From contig CAZIWA010000075.1 of NCBI GenBank assembly GCA_964542875.1, forward strand, positions 1-26,726: a DNA stretch of 26,726 bases. Direction: 5' to 3'. Positions 13,170-20,179 of the stretch are shown here, in pieces; position 1 is the first letter of the stretch, and every line of letters begins with the position of its first letter. Source of the stretch: CAZGOM01 sp964542875 (GTDB lineage Bacteria > Planctomycetota > Phycisphaerae > Phycisphaerales > Phycisphaeraceae). The position numbers were made by a program, and so were the translations under genes. Under the pieces are notes generated by a model. That model worked only from the letters and a program-made list of their open reading frames with translations, did not search any database and was not told where the DNA came from.

Positions 13170-14486
13170 TCAGTTGGAAAAGCGTTTTGCGATCCGGTCA
13201 GCGGCGAGGCGGCCTGAAAGGAGAGCGCCGTGGATGGAAGCGGATTCGCGATGGTCGCCGGCGACGATGACGCCGTTAGGAAGCTCAAGGAGCCTTCTGC
13301 CGGGGCCCTGAATGGAACCGGGGGGCTGGGCGGGGACGGCGTGGCGGATTCGATAGGTCTTGAGATGCTGCCAGGTCATGCAATCCTGGTTAAAGACGTT
13401 TTCCAGCTCTTTTCTGACGGTGTTTTCCAGGTCCGGATCATCAATGCCCTCGGGGGCGACAATGCTGACGGAGACGAGGTTTCTGCCTGGGGGCGCATAG
13501 GTGGGGGCGATGCCGGAGATGGGGGCAAGGTTGGAGATGATGCCATCGCCGGAGCCGTTGAGCATGAGCGACTTGGTGTGGAGGTTCAGGACGGGCGCAT
13601 CAAAGTAAATACAAGCGACGGAGCGGCTGACGGGAACGGGCACCTGGGCTTCAAAGCCGGTGAGGCCGGCGGCTTGGGAACCTTCAACGGCGACGACGAC
13701 GGCGCGGCCATGAAGGGTGTGCTTATTGGCGAGGACGACTTTGTTTTCGGAGATGGATTCCACACGGGTGTTAAGCAGGACGCTTTGCGGCGGAAGGTCT
13801 TCGAGGAGCTGCGCGGGGATGGCGGCCATGCCTGCCGCGGGAAGGGATGCGTCGCCCTCGGCGAACATCTTGAAGAGGAACATGAAGTACTTGGCGGAGG
13901 TGTTGAGGTCCGGCTCAAAGAAGATGCCGTAAAACCAGGGCCGGAGGAAGCCTTCGATCATCTGCGTGGAGAAGCCGTAGGACGCGAGGTACTGGTAGGT
14001 GGTCTGGTCGGGCTTTTCGTAGATGGCTTCGACGCTGATGCTGGTGAGGTCCTTACGGAGCTGGCCAATGAGGAGTTTGTCATCGACAGTGCCGATGCCG
14101 GAGAAGGCGTTTTGAAGTGCGGCGATGGGGTTTCGCCAGGGGTCATAGAGCCGTTTGACGACGCCGGAGTGGGTTTGGATCTGTGCGCCGTGATCAAAAG
14201 GCTGCAAGCTAAGGAGGTGGTACTTAAGGACACGCTGGGCTTCGGGATAGGCGGTTTGAAGGACCTGGAAGCCGTGGTCGAGCAGGAAGCCCTTGTATTG
14301 ATCGGTTTTGAGGCGCCCGCCGACTGTGTTGGAGGCCTCTACTAGGAGAAACTCAAAGCCCAGCTCATGCAGGCGTTTGGCGCATGCCAAACCTGCGAGC
14401 CCCGCCCCGATGATAAGTACCGGCAAATGATTGGACACTGATGCATTTCCCCTATGCAGGCCGTAAATGATACCGGATGTCGACAT
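13170..14486 (-). CDS. FAD-dependent amine-oxidase-type oxidoreductase
   Basis: It encodes 438 residues. VLIIGAGLAGLACAKRL (GxGxxG at 27-32), the acidic end of strand 2 (FLLVEASNTVGGRLKT) and the C-terminal NGVIVAGDHRESASIHGALLSGRLAADRI mark a two-dinucleotide-binding flavoprotein of the amine oxidase/protoporphyrinogen oxidase-like family. GFLLDHGFQVLQTAYPEA after the first motif is typical of the carotenoid-desaturase-like branch. It probably oxidises a small organic or isoprenoid substrate; which one is unknown. The ATG at 14486 leaves about 20 residues before the motif and has no Shine-Dalgarno sequence; a start nearer the motif is possible. It lies 61 bases downstream of the DUF2225 start and is divergent from the Gfo/Idh/MocA gene. 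Confidence 0.88.
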   Translation of the reverse strand: MSTSGIIYGLHRGNASVSNHLPVLIIGAGLAGLACAKRLHELGFEFLLVEASNTVGGRLKTDQYKGFLLDHGFQVLQTAYPEAQRVLKYHLLSLQPFDHGAQIQTHSGVVKRLYDPWRNPIAALQNAFSGIGTVDDKLLIGQLRKDLTSISVEAIYEKPDQTTYQYLASYGFSTQMIEGFLRPWFYGIFFEPDLNTSAKYFMFLFKMFAEGDASLPAAGMAAIPAQLLEDLPPQSVLLNTRVESISENKVVLANKHTLHGRAVVVAVEGSQAAGLTGFEAQVPVPVSRSVACIYFDAPVLNLHTKSLMLNGSGDGIISNLAPISGIAPTYAPPGRNLVSVSIVAPEGIDDPDLENTVRKELENVFNQDCMTWQHLKTYRIRHAVPAQPPGSIQGPGRRLLELPNGVIVAGDHRESASIHGALLSGRLAADRIAKRFSN

Positions 14487-14639
14487 TGCGCGTCATGAAC
14501 CGGTGTCTAAAGCCGCTGAGTTTGGGCGTCAGCGGTTTGCCTTTGGCAGATTTCCAGCTAGTTTGTTGTGCCTGCGGCCGTGCCTGTACTGGCGATAGGC
14601 CGAACATTTATGGGGAGAACTCCCCGAAAGGAAAGTGCC

Positions 14640-15971
14640 ATGAGCACCACTGCGTCTGTGAAGGGCAAGCGGTATGTGTTGGTTGGAACGGGGGGCCGGT
14701 CGGGGATGTTCTCCCATCCCCTGGCTTCACGATTCAAGGATGAAGCCCACCTGGTGGCGATGTGCGACAACAACGCCGGCCGGCTGGAATACCAGCGCGA
14801 GCGGCTCAAGGCCGAGTTCGGCTTTGATGTGCCCAACCTCTACGCCTCCGAAGACTTCGACAAGATGCTCAAGGAGCAGAAGCCCGACTGCGTGATCGTC
14901 TGCACGCCTGACCACCTGCACCATGAATACGCCGTCAAGGCGCTGTATGCCGGCTGCGATGTGATCACGGAAAAGCCGATGACGATCGACGCCGAGAAGG
15001 CGCGCGAGATTTTCAAAGCCGTGAAGGAAACGGGCCGCCAGGTCCGGGTGACCTTCAACGCGCGTTACCAGAACGGCCCAACGATGATCAAGCGGATGAT
15101 CAAGGAAGGCGTGATCGGCAACGTGCTTCAGGTCCACAAGGACTACTGGCTGGATACAAGCCACGGCGCGGACTACTTCCGCCGCTGGCACCGCGAGAAA
15201 GACAAGAGCGGCGGGCTGATGCTGCATAAGTCGACGCACCATTTTGACTTGATCAACTGGTGGATCGACAGCATTCCCGAAACGGTGTTTGGTTTCGGCA
15301 AGCTCTCGTTCTACGGGCGTGAGAACGCCGAAAAGCGCGGGGTGAAGGTGACCTACGACCGGTACACCGGCAACGACACCACCGGCGACCCGTTTGCGAT
15401 GAAGCTGGACCAGAGCGAAGCCGTGAAGAAGATGTACCTGGACCAGGAAAAATACGACGGGTATCAGCGCGACCGGAACGTTTTCGGCGATGGCATCACC
15501 GCTGAGGACAACATGACGGTGCTGGCACGGTACCGTTCGGGCGTGCAGCTTACGTACACGCTGACATGCTTCCTGCCTCGCGAGGGGTATCGGGCGTGCT
15601 TCCGTGGCGACAAGGGTGAATTGGAATACGTCCACGGTGTGGAACTCCAGCCCGACGGCCCCGACGGCAAGGCCCGGAAGATCACGCTGGACCGGATCTA
15701 TGTGCGTCCGATGTTCAAGGAGCCGTACATCATCGATGTGCCGAAGATGGATGGCGGGCACGGCGGGGCTGACCCACTGCTGCAGGAACAGCTTTTTGCC
15801 GCCAACCCTCCTGTGGACCCGGACAAGCGGCACGCCGGGCACGGCCAGGGCGCTGCATCGCTGCTCCTGGGGGCTGCTGCAAACCTTTCGTTTGCCTCGG
15901 GCCAGCCTGTGAGCATCAGCAAGCTGCTGCCCGAGCTTGGCAATGCGGTGAAGCTCAGCGAGCTGCCGTAA
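14640..15971 (+). CDS. Gfo/Idh/MocA family oxidoreductase
   Basis: It encodes 443 residues. ATG at 14640 has AAGGAAA about seven bases upstream; the longer frame to 14568 has none. The N-terminal Rossmann domain has YVLVGTGGRSGMF (about 12-24), VIVCTPDHLHHEYA and the family EKP motif at 111-113. The C-terminal domain has RYQNGPTMIKRMIKEGVIGNV and GGLMLHKSTHHFDLINWW with the catalytic-type histidines at 200-201. The motifs indicate an NAD(P)-dependent dehydrogenase acting on a sugar or inositol-type substrate. At 443 residues it is somewhat longer than the usual 330-400, with inserts after 215. No Tat signal is present, unlike many planctomycete members, so it is cytoplasmic. A terminator follows at 16029-16062. 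Confidence 0.92.
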   Translation: MSTTASVKGKRYVLVGTGGRSGMFSHPLASRFKDEAHLVAMCDNNAGRLEYQRERLKAEFGFDVPNLYASEDFDKMLKEQKPDCVIVCTPDHLHHEYAVKALYAGCDVITEKPMTIDAEKAREIFKAVKETGRQVRVTFNARYQNGPTMIKRMIKEGVIGNVLQVHKDYWLDTSHGADYFRRWHREKDKSGGLMLHKSTHHFDLINWWIDSIPETVFGFGKLSFYGRENAEKRGVKVTYDRYTGNDTTGDPFAMKLDQSEAVKKMYLDQEKYDGYQRDRNVFGDGITAEDNMTVLARYRSGVQLTYTLTCFLPREGYRACFRGDKGELEYVHGVELQPDGPDGKARKITLDRIYVRPMFKEPYIIDVPKMDGGHGGADPLLQEQLFAANPPVDPDKRHAGHGQGAASLLLGAAANLSFASGQPVSISKLLPELGNAVKLSELP

Positions 15972-15985
15972 GAATGAAGAAGCCG

Positions 15986-16013
15986 CGTGTCCCGTGTCCC
16001 GGGTTTCGCGTCT
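15986..16013. repeat. Heptad array 8 (CGTGTCC)
   Basis: Units CGTGTCC, CGTGTCC, CGGGTTT, CGCGTCT in exact register. It starts 14 bases after the stop of the Gfo/Idh/MocA gene and ends 15 bases before its terminator. Confidence 0.65.
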
Positions 16014-16028
16014 CAATAAGAAAATGCG

Positions 16029-16066
16029 AAGAGGTCCGGAGTTTTTAAGCTCCGGACCTCTTTTGT
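16029..16066 (+). terminator. Rho-independent terminator
   Basis: AAGAGGTCCGGAG (16029-16041) pairs perfectly over 13 bp with 16050-16062 around an 8-base loop, followed by TTTTGTTTT. It closes the Gfo/Idh/MocA gene. Confidence 0.92.
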
Positions 16067-16155
16067 TTTCTGGTTGCGCTTTAGGGTCGCCGCAACTCCA
16101 GCGGGATTTCGGTTTGTGCGCTGGAAGCACCAAGCCGACAGGAGTCGTCACCGGC

Positions 16156-16177
16156 GCTTGCGGCTAACGACGCAAGC
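16156..16177. repeat. GCTTGCG hairpin
   Basis: GCTTGCG (16156-16162) and CGCAAGC (16171-16177) form a 7-bp stem with an 8-base loop, just 3' of the minus-strand lipoprotein gene. There is no T-run, so an extragenic palindrome is more likely than a terminator. Confidence 0.4.
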
Positions 16178-16189
16178 CGCGGGATGTTC

Positions 16190-17221
16190 TTACTGCTTGG
16201 CCGCTTTGGTCTTGGCGATGAGCATTTTGCGGGTGGCGTCCAGCAGGTCCTGGGTCATGGGCTGGAACTTGGCCATGTCCACCTCGACGACGGACTTGGT
16301 GGAGGAATCGAAGAGGGCTTCAAAGAAGGTGGAGTTGTCGACGATCTTGCCGAACTGTCCGGGGTCGTCGATGGGCTTGGCGACGTAGATGCTGGTGATG
16401 GGGGGGATGGTGTGACCCATGCGGACAGAGGTGTCGGTGACTTCCTTGTTGGAGGTGAAGCTCATGCCCGACCCGGGGACGATGTGGAGGGCGGGGCGCA
16501 GTTCGGCGGAGGCTTTGTTGGAGAAGAAGCCGCCTGAGGCTTCACCCTTGGCGAAGTTGACGGTGATGTTCACGTCGATGGCGGAAGCGCCGGTTTGCTT
16601 GATGACTTTGGGGACGACCTGGACGCGGTTTTTGGAGTCCAGGGCGCTGAAGCCGGAGAAGAAGCCGCCTTCACCGGGGAGGAGGGTGAGGGGAATGGCT
16701 GCGGGGGAGAAGACCAGGTATTTGTTCTTGGCGACTTCGAGGGTCTGGGGGCTGGACTTGGCTTCGCTCTTGAGGACGGCGAAGTCAGTGTTGCCGAGGG
16801 TTTCGGGGATGAGGACTTCGTAGCCCAGGCCTTTGAGGTCGTTGACGTAGAGGGTGTAGAGTTCGTCGGTCATGCGCTGGAGTTTGGAGTTATCCAGGCC
16901 GGTGATGCCCATTTTGACTTTGGCGGTGACGGGTTTTTTGTCGCCGTCGAGCCCGCCGTAGGCGGTGGCGGAGGCGGAGGTGTTGGTGAGGAAGGTAACC
17001 CGGAAGGCGCTGATGAAGACCTTTTTGCTGGGTTCGTTCTTGATCTGACGGGCGTCGTTGACCTTGATGTACTCATCGGCCAGCTTGGCGGGCGTGGAGT
17101 CGACACCGGCCTTGTCGAACTTGGGATCGGCGACTTGCTGTGTGGACGAAGAGCCACACCCCGTGAGGACGAGGGAGGAAGAAAACGCCAGAGCCAAGAC
17201 GAGTGCGTTAGCAGTCTTCAT
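16190..17221 (-). CDS. Lipoprotein of unknown function
   Basis: It encodes 343 residues. The N-terminus MKTANALVLALAFSSSLVLTGC is a lipoprotein signal with lipobox LTGC and the lipidated cysteine at 22. It is therefore membrane-attached outside the cytoplasm. The mature part begins with a serine-rich linker, then alternating strands with SKKVFISAFRVTF, ELYTLYVNDLKGLGYEVLIPET, KYLVFSPAAIPLTLLPGEGG and SAIDVNITVNF, ending in a helix LLDATRKMLIAKTKAAK. The pattern of an N-terminal DPKFDKAG... linker and a domain with a conserved helix plus GYEV strand recalls periplasmic stress or assembly lipoproteins, but I do not recognise a family. It is convergent with the Gfo/Idh/MocA gene. Confidence 0.78.
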   Translation of the reverse strand: MKTANALVLALAFSSSLVLTGCGSSSTQQVADPKFDKAGVDSTPAKLADEYIKVNDARQIKNEPSKKVFISAFRVTFLTNTSASATAYGGLDGDKKPVTAKVKMGITGLDNSKLQRMTDELYTLYVNDLKGLGYEVLIPETLGNTDFAVLKSEAKSSPQTLEVAKNKYLVFSPAAIPLTLLPGEGGFFSGFSALDSKNRVQVVPKVIKQTGASAIDVNITVNFAKGEASGGFFSNKASAELRPALHIVPGSGMSFTSNKEVTDTSVRMGHTIPPITSIYVAKPIDDPGQFGKIVDNSTFFEALFDSSTKSVVEVDMAKFQPMTQDLLDATRKMLIAKTKAAKQ

Positions 17222-17329
17222 AAAGAGTCATCCCTGAGTAATGGAGATGGAACCAGAACGATGTCGGGATATTAATGGAAACGGCGGGAGGGGGGAGTAG
17301 GGGATTCCCTGATAGGGAAGAGCCGTCCC

Positions 17330-17385
17330 CGTGTCTGGCGTCACGAGTCGCGCGTCAAGAATTCAAGAGACGCGGGACAAGAGTC
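17330..17385. repeat. Heptad array 9 (consensus SGNGTCN)
   Basis: Units CGTGTCT, GGCGTCA, CGAGTCG, CGCGTCA are in clear register. Further in the same phase are AGAATTC, AAGAGAC, GCGGGAC, AAGAGTC, the last touching the stop codon of the HAD gene at 17386. The second half is more degenerate. Confidence 0.6.
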
Positions 17386-18207
17386 CTATTGATCAAGGAC
17401 GTAGCGCATGATGGCGTAGGCGACGCCGTCTTCGTCGTTGGTGGGGACGATGACGTCGGCGTGCTTTTTGGCGTCTTTCCAGCCGTTGCCCATGGCGACG
17501 CCGAGGCCTGCCCAGGCGAGCATCTGGCTGTCGTTGGGGGCATCGCCGATGCACATGACCTGTTCAGGGGGGATGTTGTAGTGGCTGGCCACCCAGGCGA
17601 CGGCGTGGGCTTTGTCTGCGGCCTTGTTCATGACCTGCATGAGGTGTGAATCGCTGGCGGCGAAGGCGACGCGGTCTTTGAACTTGTGTTCCAGGAGCTT
17701 TCGGACCCGGTTCATCTTCTCGGCCCGCTGCATGAGCATGAGCTTGGTGATGGGGTGGGTGAGGAAGCTTTCGATGTTGCCGACCTGGTCGGGTGGGAAC
17801 TGCTTATCGGTTTCGGTCTGGAGGGTGGGGTCGATGCGGTCGGTGAAGGAGCGGTCGAGGTCTTCCATGGAGACGACGACGGAGGGCTCTTTGGCGCGGG
17901 CGGCCTTGATGACTTCAAGGACCAGTTCCGGCTCGATCTGGAGGTGGAGGAGGGTGCTTTTGCGAAGCGGATCGAAGATGAGCGCGCCGTTGTAGTTCAC
18001 CTGAAGGGTGGTGAGGCCGAGGATGCCGTAGATTTCCTTGACGGAACGGGGCGGGCGAGCGGTGGCAAGCACCACGCGGACACCTTTTTTGGTGGCCATT
18101 TTGACGGCGGTGACGACTTTGAGGGAAAGCCGCTTATCACCGCGGAGGATGGTTCCGTCGATGTCGATGGCCACCATTCTGATCTTGGAAACATCCCAAT
18201 TGCTCAT
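17386..18207 (-). CDS. Cof-type HAD family phosphatase
   Basis: It encodes 273 residues. HAD motif I is VAIDIDGTIL with the nucleophile D15 and acid/base D17. Motif II is LATARP (48-52), lysine K199 (ADKAHAVAW) fits motif III, and motif IV is CIGDAPNDSQML (221-226, GDxxND). The cap region between about 85 and 190 is the alpha/beta C2 cap of Cof/YidA-type phosphatases, and NYNGALIFD fits the family. These enzymes hydrolyse phosphate from sugars and cofactors in the cytoplasm. Length is normal. The ATG at 18207 lies close upstream of motif I. It is divergent from the MFS transporter and the spacer holds two related heptad arrays. Confidence 0.92.
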   Translation of the reverse strand: MSNWDVSKIRMVAIDIDGTILRGDKRLSLKVVTAVKMATKKGVRVVLATARPPRSVKEIYGILGLTTLQVNYNGALIFDPLRKSTLLHLQIEPELVLEVIKAARAKEPSVVVSMEDLDRSFTDRIDPTLQTETDKQFPPDQVGNIESFLTHPITKLMLMQRAEKMNRVRKLLEHKFKDRVAFAASDSHLMQVMNKAADKAHAVAWVASHYNIPPEQVMCIGDAPNDSQMLAWAGLGVAMGNGWKDAKKHADVIVPTNDEDGVAYAIMRYVLDQ

Positions 18208-18271
18208 GGACCCTCACGTGAAGCCCGCCCCCGGGTAGGGGCGATTGGCCCATATGATACGGTCTGTTTGA

Positions 18272-18306
18272 GGGTCTGGGGCCTAGGGTCTGGGGTGTGG
18301 GGTGAA
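18272..18306 (-). repeat. Heptad array 10 (GGGTCTG, reverse of AGACCCY)
   Basis: Units GGGTCTG, GGGCCTA, GGGTCTG, GGGTGTG, GGGTGAA in exact register. In the sense of the HAD gene it reads as CAGACCC-type units upstream of the start codon, the same orientation as the arrays at 9428 and 9583 relative to their genes. Confidence 0.72.
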
Positions 18307-18425
18307 GATCAGAAAAAACATGGCTGATTGTCGCCGGTCGAGGATTTTAGTTGTATCAATATGGTTTTGTATTCGCTTCAACGGCTGAGTGAGGGTCAGG
18401 GTATTATCTTCATCCCTCTGAAATA

Positions 18426-18453
18426 AGACCCTAGACCCCAGGCTGCAGGCCCT
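18426..18453 (+). repeat. Heptad array 11 (AGACCCY)
   Basis: Units AGACCCT, AGACCCC, AGGCTGC, AGGCCCT in register, ending three bases before the TTG start of the MFS gene. The first two units are identical to those at 9583-9596. Confidence 0.7.
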
Positions 18454-18456
18454 CCG

Positions 18457-19647
18457 TTGTTTCGCCTAAAACTGCAATATTTTCTGGCGTTTGCCGTGAT
18501 TGGGAGCCTGCTCCCGGTGTTTACTGTGTTTTTGAGCGACCGGGGGCTTTCCAAGTCTGAAATTGGGTGGGTGATGGCGATGACGTCGGTGGCATCGCTG
18601 ATTACGCCGGTGATGGCGGGGTTTCTGGCGGATGCGAGGGTGGACCCGCGTCGGCTGATGATGCAGGTGTTTCTGGTGGCGGCGGTGCCGCTGCTGGCGC
18701 TTTACTACACGACGCCGATTTTCTGGGTGGTGGTGTTTACGGCGATCCATTACCTGGCGATGGCGCCGATCACATCGCTGCAGGACGGGATGAACTTTTC
18801 GGTTCAGAGGGCGCGGGAAGAGGCGGGGCAGCCGCCGGTGCCGTATCAGAAGATCCGGATCTGGGGATCGCTGGGCTTCATGGTGCCCAGTGCGATGTTG
18901 TTTTTCCTGCTTAGCTGGGGGACATCAACCGGGGTGATTTTGTTTATTGCTGCGGGGTTTTGCGCGTTTGGGGTTTACAACGCCTACAAACTGCCGGCGG
19001 CGTGCGGACGGGTGAACCTGGCCAAGCCGGCGGGGGTGCAGCGGGTGCCGACGTTCGCCGCACTGGCGATGCTGAAGCACAGGGACGTGCAGGTGATATT
19101 CGTGGCGATGGCGCTGACGCATATCGCCGCGACGGGGTACTACAGCTATTACCCGATCTATCTTGAGCAAAGCGTACACATCGAGAAGCGGTGGATCGGG
19201 CTGATCGCGCAGATCGGTGTGGCGGTGGAGCTTGGCTTCATGGTGGGGCTGCCGTGGCTGATCAAATGGATGGGGCTCCGCCGGCTGCTGGCGATCGGCG
19301 TGTTTTGCCTGGCGATCCGGATGACGCTGCTGGCGGCGTTCACCATGCCGGCGGTGGCCATCGGGTCGCAGGTTTTTCACGGGGTGAACGTGCTGGTGTT
19401 CCACGTGCTGCCGCAGGTGTATTTGAATCAACGGTCGGGGGACACGTACCGGATCTCGATGCAGGCGGTGTTCACGATGATCGTGGCGGGGGTGTGCCGG
19501 ATCGTGGGGAATGTGCTGATGGGTTTTTTAGCGCAAAAGAGCCTGGCACTGGCGTTTTACACCGGTGCGGGTCTGACGGTGATCGCCGCGGGGTTGCTGT
19601 TTTGGCTGTTTGTGGAGTGGGAGGATAAAGAGGCGAAGGCGGCTTAG
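18457..19647 (+). CDS. MFS transporter (LacY/nucleoside-H+ symporter-like)
   Basis: It encodes 396 residues with about twelve hydrophobic helices. The loop between helices 2 and 3 contains GFLADARVDPRRLM, the MFS signature region, and YQKIRIWGSLGFMVPSAM after helix 4 plus PITSLQDGMN are typical of the LacY/3-phenylpropionate/nucleoside symporter branch (MFS_1-like). It probably imports a sugar or related small molecule with protons. The start is TTG: an in-frame stop at 18424 leaves no ATG or GTG upstream, and MFRLKLQYFLAFAVIGSLLPVF is a normal N-terminus. A heptad array occupies the place of a ribosome site. A fragment of a second copy lies at 20048-20101. Confidence 0.88.
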   Translation: MFRLKLQYFLAFAVIGSLLPVFTVFLSDRGLSKSEIGWVMAMTSVASLITPVMAGFLADARVDPRRLMMQVFLVAAVPLLALYYTTPIFWVVVFTAIHYLAMAPITSLQDGMNFSVQRAREEAGQPPVPYQKIRIWGSLGFMVPSAMLFFLLSWGTSTGVILFIAAGFCAFGVYNAYKLPAACGRVNLAKPAGVQRVPTFAALAMLKHRDVQVIFVAMALTHIAATGYYSYYPIYLEQSVHIEKRWIGLIAQIGVAVELGFMVGLPWLIKWMGLRRLLAIGVFCLAIRMTLLAAFTMPAVAIGSQVFHGVNVLVFHVLPQVYLNQRSGDTYRISMQAVFTMIVAGVCRIVGNVLMGFLAQKSLALAFYTGAGLTVIAAGLLFWLFVEWEDKEAKAA

Positions 19648-19652
19648 AAGGA

Positions 19653-19880
19653 TTAGATCCCGCTTTCACGGTTGTTGCGGTTTTTGGACGATTTGTCTTT
19701 GCTGGAGTCAAAGATATTCAAGGGCTTAGGTTTGTTTGTAATAGGCCTTACGATGCGGTTAGATGCGGCGGGCCGTGTGGAAGGCGAGATAAGCGGCTGA
19801 CGGACGGTTGACACTTCGTAAGCGAGCATGCCGGAAAACAAGACGCCTAAAAAGATAAAAACAAATGCTGCGTTTGGCAT
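19653..19880 (-). CDS. Small single-pass membrane protein
   Basis: It encodes 75 residues. One hydrophobic helix (AAFVFIFLGVLFSGMLAY, about 4-21) is followed by a basic, P/N/S-rich tail (RPITNKPKPLNIF...KDKSSKNRNNRES), so a signal anchor with the tail outside is likely, or the reverse. GGAG lies nine bases before the ATG on the minus strand. It is convergent with the MFS gene, five bases between stops. No family recognised; support rests on the ribosome site and the coherent anchor. Confidence 0.5.
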   Translation of the reverse strand: MPNAAFVFIFLGVLFSGMLAYEVSTVRQPLISPSTRPAASNRIVRPITNKPKPLNIFDSSKDKSSKNRNNRESGI

Positions 19881-19899
19881 GAGTCGGGCTCCGTGGGGG

Positions 19900-19971
19900 G
19901 AATACGGTCAGCAAGGCGGGGGGAACTACGGGGAGTCAGGCGGGGGGTACTACGCGGATTGCAGGCGGGAA
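19900..19971. repeat. 24-bp tandem repeat, three units
   Basis: Three 24-bp units (19900-19923, 19924-19947, 19948-19971) share a TAC near the start and AGGCGGG near the end. Read from ATG at 19879 they would encode a Gly/Tyr-rich 42-residue peptide (YGQQGGGNYGESGGGYY), but no ribosome site is present and this frame overlaps the start of the minus-strand small gene. Confidence 0.45.
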
Positions 19972-20047
19972 GGACGAATTGGAGAATACGAGCAGACTGT
20001 TACATAGCAAAGCCCATTAAGGCTGTGTGTGGAAAAGTGTGTTTGGA

Positions 20048-20101
20048 AGGTGTATTTGAATCAGCGGGCGGGGGACACGTACCGGACTCCATGCAGGGGG
20101 T
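20048..20101 (+). pseudogene. Fragment of a second MFS transporter gene
   Basis: About 54 bp match 19415-19469 inside the MFS gene at roughly nine in ten positions with one single-base gap. The match encodes VYLNQR(A/S)GDTYR, then loses the frame at the gap. No other part of the transporter is found nearby, so this is a small remnant of a duplicate or of a related gene. Confidence 0.7.
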
Positions 20102-20179
20102 GAATGGGTTTGACGGGCTTGGATTGGCCATTATTGTGGGTTCCTCAAACACCCTTTCCTACTCCGGAGGACGCTGAAC

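Noticed and set aside
13230..14345. 371-residue plus-strand frame opposite the FAD oxidoreductase
   Set aside because: G/D/V-rich shadow; the GxGxxG flavoprotein is on the minus strand.
14727..16151. 474-residue minus-strand frame opposite the Gfo/Idh/MocA gene
   Set aside because: H/R/V/L-rich shadow; the plus strand has EKP and Rossmann motifs.
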